From: an uncultured Gammaproteobacteria bacterium
GTDB lineage: Bacteria > Pseudomonadota > Gammaproteobacteria > PS1 > Pseudothioglobaceae
DNA: 64,000 nt
Direction: 5' to 3'
Assembly: GCA_902511025.1 (NCBI GenBank)
Contig: CABXDP010000001.1
Location: 1-64,000 of the forward strand
Below are positions 20,786-29,708 of this stretch, one piece after another. The notes beneath the pieces are model-generated. The model made no database searches and had not been told where the DNA came from. It saw only the letters and a program-made list of their open reading frames with translations. Each line of letters starts with the position of its first letter. The stretch's first letter is position 1. The position numbers were made by a program, and so were the translations under genes.

Positions 20786-21400
20786 ATGCCAGCAGAAATA
20801 AGAAAAACTCTTTTACATGTTGAAACAACAATGGTTGAGGGTAACAAAAAAGCTCAAAAACCACTGATTCTAATTGCAGCAGTGGCTGTTATTAAAAATC
20901 CATGGGTTGACCTGAATAGCCCAAATAAATTTGTTGATGACCTCAAGCCAGGTATTTTAGATGTTGCGCCCGGCCTTGGAGAAATGCTTACATCTATGAT
21001 CATTAATGAGTCCGGATCCGGTGAGAATGTTGAGGGGTATGGAAAGTCAGCCGTGGTTGGCCTAAAAGGGGAAATTGAGCACGCTTCAGGAATCATTCAT
21101 ACGCTTCGATTTGGTAATTATTATCGAGAAGCAGTTGGTGCTAAATCTTATCTTTCCTTTTGTAATACTCGCTCTGGTGCAAATGCCCCTATTATGATTC
21201 CATTGATGGATAAGAATGATGCTGGACGACGATCTCATTACTTGACCATTCAGCTTTCAATTCCAGATGCACCAAATGATGATGAAATTGTAGTTGCTCT
21301 TGGGGCTTCCATTGGAGGCAGGCCTCATCATAGGATTGGTGATCGATACCAAGATCTCAAAGACTTAGGTCACGATCTAGATAACCCAGCTAGCGTCTAG
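20786..21400 (+). CDS. AA_synth (amino acid synthesis) family protein
   Basis: MPAEIRKTLLHVETTMVEGNKKAQKPLILIAAVAVIKNPW...GYGKSAVVGLKGEIEHASGIIHT characteristic of the AA_synth family. Confidence 0.8.
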   Translation: MPAEIRKTLLHVETTMVEGNKKAQKPLILIAAVAVIKNPWVDLNSPNKFVDDLKPGILDVAPGLGEMLTSMIINESGSGENVEGYGKSAVVGLKGEIEHASGIIHTLRFGNYYREAVGAKSYLSFCNTRSGANAPIMIPLMDKNDAGRRSHYLTIQLSIPDAPNDDEIVVALGASIGGRPHHRIGDRYQDLKDLGHDLDNPASV

Positions 21401-21404
21401 GTTG

Positions 21405-22658
21405 TCAACTCTCAGTATCGAGTTGAGATTCTAGAGCCTCTTCAGCGATTACCTCCATTCCAATAACACTTGGCCTTTGTGTCATGACCTGGAAGTTGGC
21501 TTGATCGGACTCATCCACATCGTCAGTGATGAACATCATTGAGAAAACGATAGCTGCGATCAATAGGTGGACAAAAATGAGATAAATGAGGAATCCCGAG
21601 CTATCGAATAAGTCAATGAAGTAACTCATCGAGAGAGGCCCTAATGATGCAAATACACTGTAAACCAATACAATGGTCCCGCTGGCACTGACCATTTGAC
21701 TGGGCCTTAAACGGTCGTTCGTTTGAGCAACTCCGAGTGAATACAAAGGCAACGTGCTGGCTCCAATGAGACCATTCAAAATTAAAAAAACAGTTTTTGA
21801 AAATTCAAATAATGAAAGTAAAACACAGATCACTGTAACCAAAGCACAACAAAGAAGGATTACTTTTCGACGATCTATCTTGTCTGAGAGCCATCCAAGG
21901 GGCCACTGAGAGGCAGCTCCAAAACCAATGAATAGAGTCATAAATAGAGCAGTCTCAGAAACGCTAAGCCCCGACTTAATTGCATAAATCGTTCCAACTC
22001 CAAAGAAACCAGCTGAGGCAAGTCCTGAGACTCCTATTGTAACTATACCTGAAGGAGATGCCTTCCATAATTCACTGATTCCAAGAGACTCCTGTATTTC
22101 CGTATCTGGAGCTTTAATTTCGGTCAAAAGGATTGGAATTAATGACACTGAGAGCAAAATAGAGGCTAGAAGAAATAACTGGAAGCCAGAGGGATCATCA
22201 ATTGCAAACAATCCCTGGCCAAGCGCAAGGCCACCCCAAACTACACCCATATGGATAGAGAAGATTTGACCCCTATTTTCGTTGGAAGATATCGAGTTCA
22301 GCCAACCTTCTACAATAATCATTATTCCCGCAATACAAAACCCCGATAAAAAACGAGAAACAAACCATACCGGGGGCTCGATAAACAATATCTGCAAAAG
22401 GATTGCTGTTGATGCAATTGATGCGTAAGCTGCATAAGTTCGAATTTGTCCAGTTTTTCTTATCTGTCTTGGCGAAATCATGGAGCTTATAAAAGCGCCT
22501 ACAAAATAGCCCGACATAACCAAACCCGTTGTCAAAACTGAAAAACCCTCATAGTCTGCTCTCCAGCTACTCAGGGTTCCTTGAAGGCCGTTACCTAGTC
22601 CAATAAAAAGAATGCCTAAAAATAGAGGCCAAATTGTCCGCATCACAACTGTTAACAT
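21405..22658 (-). CDS. MFS transporter (YcaD-like)
   Basis: 12-TM pattern; GLGNGLQGTLSSWRADYEGFS; GWLSDKIDRRKVIL. Confidence 0.8.
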   Translation of the reverse strand: MLTVVMRTIWPLFLGILFIGLGNGLQGTLSSWRADYEGFSVLTTGLVMSGYFVGAFISSMISPRQIRKTGQIRTYAAYASIASTAILLQILFIEPPVWFVSRFLSGFCIAGIMIIVEGWLNSISSNENRGQIFSIHMGVVWGGLALGQGLFAIDDPSGFQLFLLASILLSVSLIPILLTEIKAPDTEIQESLGISELWKASPSGIVTIGVSGLASAGFFGVGTIYAIKSGLSVSETALFMTLFIGFGAASQWPLGWLSDKIDRRKVILLCCALVTVICVLLSLFEFSKTVFLILNGLIGASTLPLYSLGVAQTNDRLRPSQMVSASGTIVLVYSVFASLGPLSMSYFIDLFDSSGFLIYLIFVHLLIAAIVFSMMFITDDVDESDQANFQVMTQRPSVIGMEVIAEEALESQLDTES

Positions 22659-22747
22659 ATTCTATTACTCAGAGATAGGTTTAAAAAAACACGCGAATTA
22701 TAGAGCAATTTATTATTCTAATTTAATAATATGCAAAAAAGTTTTTA

Positions 22748-23044
22748 ATGATTGATATTCCTAAGAAAATTTGGACTGTATACCTGCTTAAATGCAGTGA
22801 CAAATCGTTGTACTGCGGGATCACAAACAACTTAGATAATCGATTGAAACAACACAGAGGGGAATTACCGGGCGGAGCAAAGTATACTCGCTCTAGAGCG
22901 CCATTTAAATTGGTATATCAAGAAAAACGTAATTCAAGGAGCGAGGCACTAAAAAGAGAGTTGGTGATTAAAAAAATGTCGAGAAACGCTAAGCTTGAAC
23001 TAATTAGAAATAGAATTAGTTCTGAAGTTGATTTAAGTCATTAA
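22748..23044 (+). CDS. GIY-YIG family nuclease
   Basis: WTVYLLKCSDKSLYCGITNNLDNRLKQH...GGAKYTRSRAPFKLVY. Confidence 0.93.
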   Translation: MIDIPKKIWTVYLLKCSDKSLYCGITNNLDNRLKQHRGELPGGAKYTRSRAPFKLVYQEKRNSRSEALKRELVIKKMSRNAKLELIRNRISSEVDLSH

Positions 23045-23540
23045 GTACCATTTGAGAGTGTGTGCTGGGCTTGACTGAAAGATATATTTTGGCAATTTTG
23101 CCTTCAGGATCAATAATAAAAGTGTTTCTCTTGGAGGACTTAAAGCTGATGAAGTTGTTAAGTGAATCATACGCCTTGGATACGCTACCACCCTGGTCTG
23201 AGAGCAGTGAAAATTGCAAATTATTCTTTTCAGCAAAACGTTTGTGAGATTCGACGCTATCTAGGCTAACTCCAAAAACAGTAGATCTGCTTGCGATAAT
23301 TCTCTCTACCGCGTCACGAAAGTCACAGGCCTGAGTGGTACATCCAGGGGTATCGTCTTTAGGGTAGAAATACAAAATTACCCAACTGCCCTTGTAATCA
23401 CTTAAGTCATGAGAGATATTGTTCTGGTCACTAAGAATAAAATTTGGCGCCTGACTACCAACGCTTAAAGAGGCGAAACTACCCAAGGAAATGGACACAA
23501 AAAGGAGTGAAACAAATGATTGCTTTAAATTTCTTAACAT
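23016..23540 (-). CDS. Peroxiredoxin (Bcp/PrxQ-like) with N-terminal signal peptide
   Basis: GSWVILYFYPKDDTPGCTTQACDFRDA; hydrophobic N-terminal leader. Confidence 0.9.
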   Translation of the reverse strand: MLRNLKQSFVSLLFVSISLGSFASLSVGSQAPNFILSDQNNISHDLSDYKGSWVILYFYPKDDTPGCTTQACDFRDAVERIIASRSTVFGVSLDSVESHKRFAEKNNLQFSLLSDQGGSVSKAYDSLNNFISFKSSKRNTFIIDPEGKIAKIYLSVKPSTHSQMVLNDLNQLQN

Positions 23541-23566
23541 GTGTAAAAAAATCTTATACTAACTGA

Positions 23567-23731
23567 TTAGGGTTTTGTAAAGGAAATTAAGTCTGAATAG
23601 TCTTTATTGCTGCCTTTGGCACTTAGATACCAATTCATAGCCTTCACAAGTTGCTTTTCATCAATATTGTTTCTTCTGCAATATGATATGGTTGATTTTT
23701 TTAGCGTATTTTTTGTCATTGTTTTTTTCAT
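23567..23731 (-). CDS. Small ORF, 54 aa, hypothetical
   Basis: Manual reading: MKKTMTKNTLKKSTISYCRRNNIDEKQLVKAMNWYLSAKGSNKDYSDLISFTKP*; below the ORF-track length cutoff. Confidence 0.4.
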   Translation of the reverse strand: MKKTMTKNTLKKSTISYCRRNNIDEKQLVKAMNWYLSAKGSNKDYSDLISFTKP

Positions 23732-23753
23732 TTTTTAATTGTTAAGTTGCTTT

Positions 23754-23840
23754 GGTTGGCCGGTAGGAGTAACCTGCCAACCAGAGCGGGTACCTCAAGA
23801 GCCAAACGGAGAGAGAATGGCATAGGTATTCGAGGTTCTT
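23754..23840. ncRNA. Candidate structured RNA or structured UTR
   Basis: Stem-loop GGTTGGC(CGGT)AGG-AGTAA-CCT-GCCAACC followed by nested pairings ACCTC...GAGGT and GCCA...TGGC. Confidence 0.3.
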
Positions 23841-23864
23841 AAAAATTACACTTAAATAATCTAA

Positions 23865-24004
23865 ATATTGTTTTAGGTATTAGAGACTCACAAAATGGTT
23901 ATGTATAATCTAAGCTAAGCATAGAGAACAATAACGCTCTGTTTAATTAGTAACCTAAAGGGGTAGTAGTTACCAAATAAGTCTCTAATACACTAAAACA
24001 ATAT
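23865..24004. repeat. 140-bp element bounded by near-perfect ~24-bp inverted repeats (MITE-like or long hairpin)
   Basis: Left arm ATATTGTTTTAG-GTATTAGAGACT (23865-23888); right arm reverse complement ATATTGTTTTAGTGTATTAGAGACT (23980-24004); differ by one inserted base. Confidence 0.6.
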
Positions 24005-24058
24005 GCACATGATAAGCTGCCATTTGTGCCGTCAAATGTTTTCTATATGGAGTTTTGA

Positions 24059-24075
24059 TGAAGACTTAATGAAGA
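24059..24075 (+). promoter_or_regulatory. Candidate OmpR-family response-regulator binding site
   Basis: Direct repeat TGAAGActtaaTGAAGA with 11-bp periodicity, 63 bp upstream of the response-regulator start. Confidence 0.35.
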
Positions 24076-24137
24076 TTCTTTCTTTTATAAAGTTTTGATT
24101 TACAATGCAATTTTTATTTCTATATTAAAATCTCATT

Positions 24138-24806
24138 ATGCAAACAATTCTGATAGTAGAAGATGATAAAACCATAGCTGAAAGTATCTGCTTTATTCTC
24201 GAAAAAGACTCTTTCAACTGCAAATGGTTTGACAATGGATCCGATGCGATAGAGTTTCATAAAGACAATGAAGTTGATCTTATTTTATTAGATGTTGGGC
24301 TCCCTGACATGAGTGGCTTTGATTTACTCAGAAAAGTTAGAGAAAAATCAAATATTCCAGTGATTATTATCTCTGCAAGAGACGATGAGTCAGATCAAGT
24401 TCTTGGACTAGAGGGTCTGGGTGCGAATGCATATGTCACAAAGCCTTTGAGCCCAAGGCTTGTGGTTGCCCATGTTCGAGCTCAGCTCAGAATGGTTAAG
24501 CCCGAAGTCAAAAGTGGTGACTCAAAATTCAGTATAAATCACGCCATGCAGCGAGTGGTATTTTTAAATCAGGAGCTAACTTTAACCCCTGCAGAATACA
24601 AGATACTTTCACATCTAGTTAAGAATCCAAACAGAGTCCATTCAAGAGAGTATTTAATGAGTATTATTTGGGACAGGCCTCATGGCTCCGATATCAAGAC
24701 CATAAACACTCACATTAAATCAATACGTAAACGCCTTCATGAGTTGGATGAAGATAACGAATATATCGAGACTCATCGAGGGATAGGATACAGCCTTATT
24801 GAATGA
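24138..24806 (+). CDS. OmpR/CreB-like response regulator
   Basis: ILIVEDDKTIAESI...LILLDVGLPDMSGFDLLRKVRE...YVTKPLSPR; C-terminal winged helix. Confidence 0.9.
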   Translation: MQTILIVEDDKTIAESICFILEKDSFNCKWFDNGSDAIEFHKDNEVDLILLDVGLPDMSGFDLLRKVREKSNIPVIIISARDDESDQVLGLEGLGANAYVTKPLSPRLVVAHVRAQLRMVKPEVKSGDSKFSINHAMQRVVFLNQELTLTPAEYKILSHLVKNPNRVHSREYLMSIIWDRPHGSDIKTINTHIKSIRKRLHELDEDNEYIETHRGIGYSLIE

Positions 24807-26263
24807 AGCGCTTAAGGCTCAATATTGGTACTAAGTTATTTCTGCTTTACTTTATTGTCAGTTCAAGTCTTTTATGGGTCTTTGCCCAAAGAACAACCTT
24901 TGAGTCTGCAAAATCAGTAATGGTTGAGGTCTCTAGCCTTATGAGTAGAGTTGCCTCTCAGAATAACCATGATGGTGAGATTGATTTAGAAACCTTCGAA
25001 AGCCTTATTGTGAACTATCTTCGTTCACAAAGGAATACCATTGATAAAAACAGTCTACAAAAACTAGAAAATCTAGCAATCTATGTAACTGATAGGGACG
25101 GGCTTCTGGTACTTGACTCAAGAGGACTTACCTTGGGCACAGATATGCGCGACGTTAATGAAGTGGAGTCTGCCCTTAGTGGAGTGACAGACACAACCAA
25201 CATAATTGTTGAGGAGACACGAGGCACTAGAAAAGCAAGAGGCGCCGCGATTGAGTACTTCCTTAAATCAAGATATCTTAATGCTTCTAACCCAATTTAT
25301 GGTGACAATGGTGAAATTTTAGGAGCAGTAGTGGTTGTTGCCCCTCTTATCGATTTAATGGGGGAGAGTTATCTTTTAAGGTTCATCTTTTATATTTTTG
25401 TTATCGCTTTATTATTTGGATTCCTTGGGAGTTATCGAATATCAAGAAACATAAACAGAGTCCAGAAATATACCTCAAATCTCTTTAGTGGCGAGGATGT
25501 ATTGATGCCTGACCTTAATAACCAGTTCAATAAGCTAGCCAGAACCATAAGAGATGCACGTGCAGACGTTGAGCTGAAGGACGATGTAGAGCAGTACATT
25601 GACACCCTTGCACACGAGCTAAGAACACCCATAACAGGAATTCAACTTACAGCAGAAAACCTTTTAACTCCGATGTCAGATCCTCAAAGAAAGCGCTTTG
25701 TTGAGAATATTCTTGAATCCAACAAGCATATGGACCTATTGGTTAATAGGCTTTTAGAGCTATCAAGGATTGAGCGCCGTGAAGCTCTTAAAAATGTAGA
25801 ATCTTTAAACATTAGAGAGATTATTCAAACTGTTTTGAAAGCACCAAGCAGAGAAAAAACGATTAGCGACAAAGATTTAAGGATAGACCTTCAGATTAAT
25901 TCAGGTGCATCTCTAAATGCTGAAAAAATTTTATTGGAACAGGCTATTGGAAACATTATTAATAATGCTCTAGACTTTAGTCCCTCATCTGGAAGAATCA
26001 CAATCAAAGCATCTCAAACCAATGCAGCTATTTCAATCATCGTTTTAGATGATGGACCAGGCATTCCTCCCCAGGTTATCAACAAATTATTTACAAGATT
26101 CTTCTCAGTTTCTAGGCCTGATACTGGTGTCAGGGGAAATGGTCTTGGTTTAAGGTTCGTTCGTAAGATAATGAAACTTCATGGCGGCGAAGTAAGTCTT
26201 CAAAATCGCTTTATACAGCAAGGTGCGGAGGCCAAACTAAGGTTTCCAATAAATATAAAATAA
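24803..26263 (+). CDS. CreC-like sensor histidine kinase
   Basis: N-terminal TM, YVTDRDGLLVLDSRG sensor, HELRTPITGIQLTAENL, N-box NIINNALDFSP, DDGPGIPP, GNGLGLRFVRKIMKLHGG. Confidence 0.9.
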   Translation: MKRLRLNIGTKLFLLYFIVSSSLLWVFAQRTTFESAKSVMVEVSSLMSRVASQNNHDGEIDLETFESLIVNYLRSQRNTIDKNSLQKLENLAIYVTDRDGLLVLDSRGLTLGTDMRDVNEVESALSGVTDTTNIIVEETRGTRKARGAAIEYFLKSRYLNASNPIYGDNGEILGAVVVVAPLIDLMGESYLLRFIFYIFVIALLFGFLGSYRISRNINRVQKYTSNLFSGEDVLMPDLNNQFNKLARTIRDARADVELKDDVEQYIDTLAHELRTPITGIQLTAENLLTPMSDPQRKRFVENILESNKHMDLLVNRLLELSRIERREALKNVESLNIREIIQTVLKAPSREKTISDKDLRIDLQINSGASLNAEKILLEQAIGNIINNALDFSPSSGRITIKASQTNAAISIIVLDDGPGIPPQVINKLFTRFFSVSRPDTGVRGNGLGLRFVRKIMKLHGGEVSLQNRFIQQGAEAKLRFPINIK

Positions 26264-26387
26264 CCAATAATAATCAAACCATTAGGACACGAACAATTTG
26301 CACTCAAAAATAGTATTTTCTAGTTATAGACAAAAGTTTTTAATATGGTATTATTCGCGGGTTTTGTAATGAATTTTATAATCTAAT

Positions 26388-27149
26388 ATGAAAATAATCA
26401 TCCCAGTTAAAAGAGTTCTTGACCCATACACTCAAGCAAGAGTAAACAAACAAACTCAACAAGTTGACCTGAGCAATGCCAAAATGGCGATGAATCCATT
26501 TTGTGAAATTGCAGTTGAGGAGGCTTTAACTCTTAAAGAGAGTGGCTCAGCTTCAGAAACAATTGCTGTCAGTATTGGAACGGATAAAACAGTCGACACC
26601 CTAAGAACTGCCTTGGCCATGGGTGTTGATCGAGCTATTTTTATTAAGACTGACTCGGAGCTAGATCTTCAGCCACTTCATGTTGCTAAGATCCTGGCTA
26701 ACATCATTAAGCGTGAAGAAGCAGAGCTCGTCATAATGGGTAAGCAAGCTGTTGACAATGATAACAACCAAACAGGTCAAATGTTATCGGGTCTTATTGA
26801 CTTTTCGCTTGGTACGTTTATTTCAAAATTTGACCTAAATTCTGATGCAAGTAGTGTTGAAGTTTCTCGTGAAATTGACTCAGGCATTGAAACGAGAAAA
26901 CTTAACCTTCCTGCCATCGTTACTGTTGATCTTAGACTCAATGAACCAAGGTATGCTTCCCTTCCAAATATCATGAAAGCTAGATCTAAGCCCCTTGAGA
27001 CTATTGAGTTATCAAGTCTTGGAATAGACACAGCACCGCGCATCAAAGTTGTTAGTGTTGAGGAGTCTGGGACTAAAGACAGAGCGTCAAAGCAGATTAG
27101 TTCTGCTGAAGAGTTATTTACAGAATTAAATCAAATGGGAGTTATTTAA
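26388..27149 (+). CDS. etfB: Electron transfer flavoprotein beta subunit
   Basis: MKIIIPVKRVLDPYTQARV...MNPFCEIAVEEALTLKE; LRLNEPRYASLPNIMKA. Confidence 0.95.
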   Translation: MKIIIPVKRVLDPYTQARVNKQTQQVDLSNAKMAMNPFCEIAVEEALTLKESGSASETIAVSIGTDKTVDTLRTALAMGVDRAIFIKTDSELDLQPLHVAKILANIIKREEAELVIMGKQAVDNDNNQTGQMLSGLIDFSLGTFISKFDLNSDASSVEVSREIDSGIETRKLNLPAIVTVDLRLNEPRYASLPNIMKARSKPLETIELSSLGIDTAPRIKVVSVEESGTKDRASKQISSAEELFTELNQMGVI

Positions 27150-28075
27150 TGTCAGCACTCATATTAATCGAGCTTAATGGCTCAGAAGTAAGCGCAAATA
27201 GCAGAGCTGCAATTACAGCGGCTACTCAATTATCAGACACTATAGATGCATTAGTTCTCACGAATAATGCATCGAATGGCACGTCCGTTTCAGCACTTGC
27301 AGGAATCAATACTGTAAAGATAATTGTCGATGATTCTTTAGAAAATGCCAACGTTGAAGTGGCTAGCAAACTCATTGCTGATGCCATGTCGGGTTATGGC
27401 TATTTAATCTCAGGCTCATCAACATTTAGTAAGAATATTTTGCCGCGCGTAGGCGCCCTTCTAGATGTTCAACCTATCTCAGATGTTTGTGAAATTAAGT
27501 CGAATAACACTTTTGTTCGTCCTCTTTATGCTGGAAACGTTATGGCAACGGTTGAATCCTCTGATGAAACCATTGTTATGACCGTCAGAGCAACTGCCTT
27601 TGAACATTCTGGAGATGGTGGTTCAGCTTCTATAGAAACGATTACGTCTTCAATGCCAGAGTCTAATTCAGAGTTTATCTCACTTCAAGAGTCTGAGTCT
27701 GAACGCCCAGAACTGACTACTGCAGAGCGAATAGTCTCTGGTGGAAGGGGTCTTGGCTCAAAAGAAAACTTTACTCTGATCGAGCAATTAGCTGACAAGC
27801 TAGATGCAGCAATTGGCGCTTCAAGAGCAGCAGTGGATGCCGGATTTATTTCGAACGACTACCAGGTTGGTCAAACGGGCAAAGTGGTTGCTCCTAAACT
27901 GTACCTAGCAGTTGGTATTTCAGGAGCCATTCAGCATCTTGCTGGCATGAAAGACTCTCAAGTAATCGTGGTAATCAATAACGATCCAGATGCTCCAATG
28001 TCTAGAATGGCTGATTTAGTTTGGCAAGTTGATTTATTTGATGCTCTTAATGAGCTGAATGCTTATCAGGTATAA
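27149..28075 (+). CDS. etfA: Electron transfer flavoprotein alpha subunit
   Basis: IVSGGRGLGSKENF...LADKLDAAIGASRAAVDAGF...VGQTGKVVAPKLYLAVGISGAIQHLAGMKDSQ. Confidence 0.96.
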   Translation: MSALILIELNGSEVSANSRAAITAATQLSDTIDALVLTNNASNGTSVSALAGINTVKIIVDDSLENANVEVASKLIADAMSGYGYLISGSSTFSKNILPRVGALLDVQPISDVCEIKSNNTFVRPLYAGNVMATVESSDETIVMTVRATAFEHSGDGGSASIETITSSMPESNSEFISLQESESERPELTTAERIVSGGRGLGSKENFTLIEQLADKLDAAIGASRAAVDAGFISNDYQVGQTGKVVAPKLYLAVGISGAIQHLAGMKDSQVIVVINNDPDAPMSRMADLVWQVDLFDALNELNAYQV

Positions 28076-28086
28076 AATAGTAGTTA

Positions 28087-29706
28087 ATGGAAAGAGAATC
28101 AATTGAATATGATGTAGTAATTGTTGGAGGCGGTCCTTCGGGTCTTGCTTCTGCTTGCAAACTCAAACAACTCAATCCAAACCTTTCGGTATGTCTTCTC
28201 GAAAAAGGCTCTGAGATTGGCTCTCATATTCTCTCAGGCGCAGTCTTTGAACCTAAAACACTGTTTGATCTTTTTCCTGATGATGCTAAGGATTGCCCTA
28301 CTCTTAATACACCAGTTGCAAAAGATGATCTTTTCTGGCTGATAGGAGATAGTAAAAGCATTAAAGTTCCTTCATGGCTCATGCCTAAAAGCCTTCACAA
28401 CAAAGGAAACTATATTATTTCTTTGGGGGAGCTTTGCCAATGGATTTCAGAGAAAGCAATGGAGTTAGGCGTTGATATCTTTCCAGGATTTCCTGCACAA
28501 AGCTACTTAAAAGATGAAAGTGGCCGAGTTATTGGAATATCCACTGGCGACATGGGAATTGATAAAGAAGGTAATCAAAAAGTCACCTATACGCCTGGTA
28601 TGGATATTCTAGCTAAGCAGACCATTTTTGCAGAAGGTGCAAGAGGTCATCTTGGAAAACAATTAATCAAAGAATTTAACCTTGATGAAAGGAAAACGCC
28701 GCAACATTTTGCTATTGGCTTTAAAGAAATTTGGGAAATTGAGAATGGTAATCACAGCCCTGGAGATGTAGTTCATACGATGGGCTGGCCTCTTAATGAG
28801 GGCACAACTGGTGGAGGCTTTCTTTACCATTTTGACAATAAAAGAGTTGCAGTGGGTTTGATTGTAGACCTGAACTATACGAATACAAGTCATAGCCCGT
28901 TCCAAGAATTTCAACAATTCAAAAAGCATCCAAAAATTAAACAGTTTTTAGATTCAGGGAAACGTGTTTCGTATGGTGCAAGAGCTATTACTAAGGGGGG
29001 CATCAATTCCCTCGTTAAGATGGATTTTAATGGTGGAATGATCATTGGTTGCGATGCTGGAACGCTCAACCCTAGTAAGATAAAAGGGAGTCATTGCGCC
29101 CTGCAGTCTGGAATTCTTGCTGCAGAATATATTCACAAGATTCTTAATGAAGAAATCTGTGATTTTGATGACTTATTTAAAGGTAGTTCTCTTTATCAAG
29201 AATTATACAAGTCAAGAAACTTTAGCGCTGCAATGCATAAGTTTGGTTTTTATTTGGGCGCGGCATACAATTTCATAGAGTCTAACATCTTTAGAAATTC
29301 GCTGCCTTTTACGATCAAGGATGAGCAGAGAGATTGTGACTCTTTGAATCTTAATAATCCTCTTTATGCGAAAGAGTACCCTGCCCCTGACAATGTTCTC
29401 AGTTTTGATATAACCTCATCTTTGTTCCTGTCTGGAACAAACCATGAGGAGGATCAACCTGTTCACCTTAAGTTGACTGACCCAACAATCCCTCTTACAA
29501 GAAATAAAGAACTCTTTGATGAGCCTGCCCAGAGGTATTGCCCTGCCGGTGTTTATGAAATAATTGACAAAGAAGGTGAAGATTATTTTCAAATCAACGC
29601 CCAAAATTGTCTTCACTGTAAGACCTGTGATATTAAGGATCCGTCGCAAAATATTAACTGGACACCGCCAGAAGGTGGAGGTGGACCCAACTATATTGGA
29701 ATGTAA
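28087..29706 (+). CDS. Electron transfer flavoprotein-ubiquinone oxidoreductase
   Basis: VVIVGGGPSGLASACKL; C-terminal [4Fe-4S] ligands CPAGVYE...INAQNCLHCKTCDIKDPSQNINWTPPEGGGGPNY. Confidence 0.96.
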   Translation: MERESIEYDVVIVGGGPSGLASACKLKQLNPNLSVCLLEKGSEIGSHILSGAVFEPKTLFDLFPDDAKDCPTLNTPVAKDDLFWLIGDSKSIKVPSWLMPKSLHNKGNYIISLGELCQWISEKAMELGVDIFPGFPAQSYLKDESGRVIGISTGDMGIDKEGNQKVTYTPGMDILAKQTIFAEGARGHLGKQLIKEFNLDERKTPQHFAIGFKEIWEIENGNHSPGDVVHTMGWPLNEGTTGGGFLYHFDNKRVAVGLIVDLNYTNTSHSPFQEFQQFKKHPKIKQFLDSGKRVSYGARAITKGGINSLVKMDFNGGMIIGCDAGTLNPSKIKGSHCALQSGILAAEYIHKILNEEICDFDDLFKGSSLYQELYKSRNFSAAMHKFGFYLGAAYNFIESNIFRNSLPFTIKDEQRDCDSLNLNNPLYAKEYPAPDNVLSFDITSSLFLSGTNHEEDQPVHLKLTDPTIPLTRNKELFDEPAQRYCPAGVYEIIDKEGEDYFQINAQNCLHCKTCDIKDPSQNINWTPPEGGGGPNYIGM

Positions 29707-29708
29707 GC

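Noticed and set aside
22748-23540. 29-bp convergent overlap of GIY-YIG nuclease and peroxiredoxin genes
   Set aside because: Short tail-to-tail overlaps are common in compact genomes.
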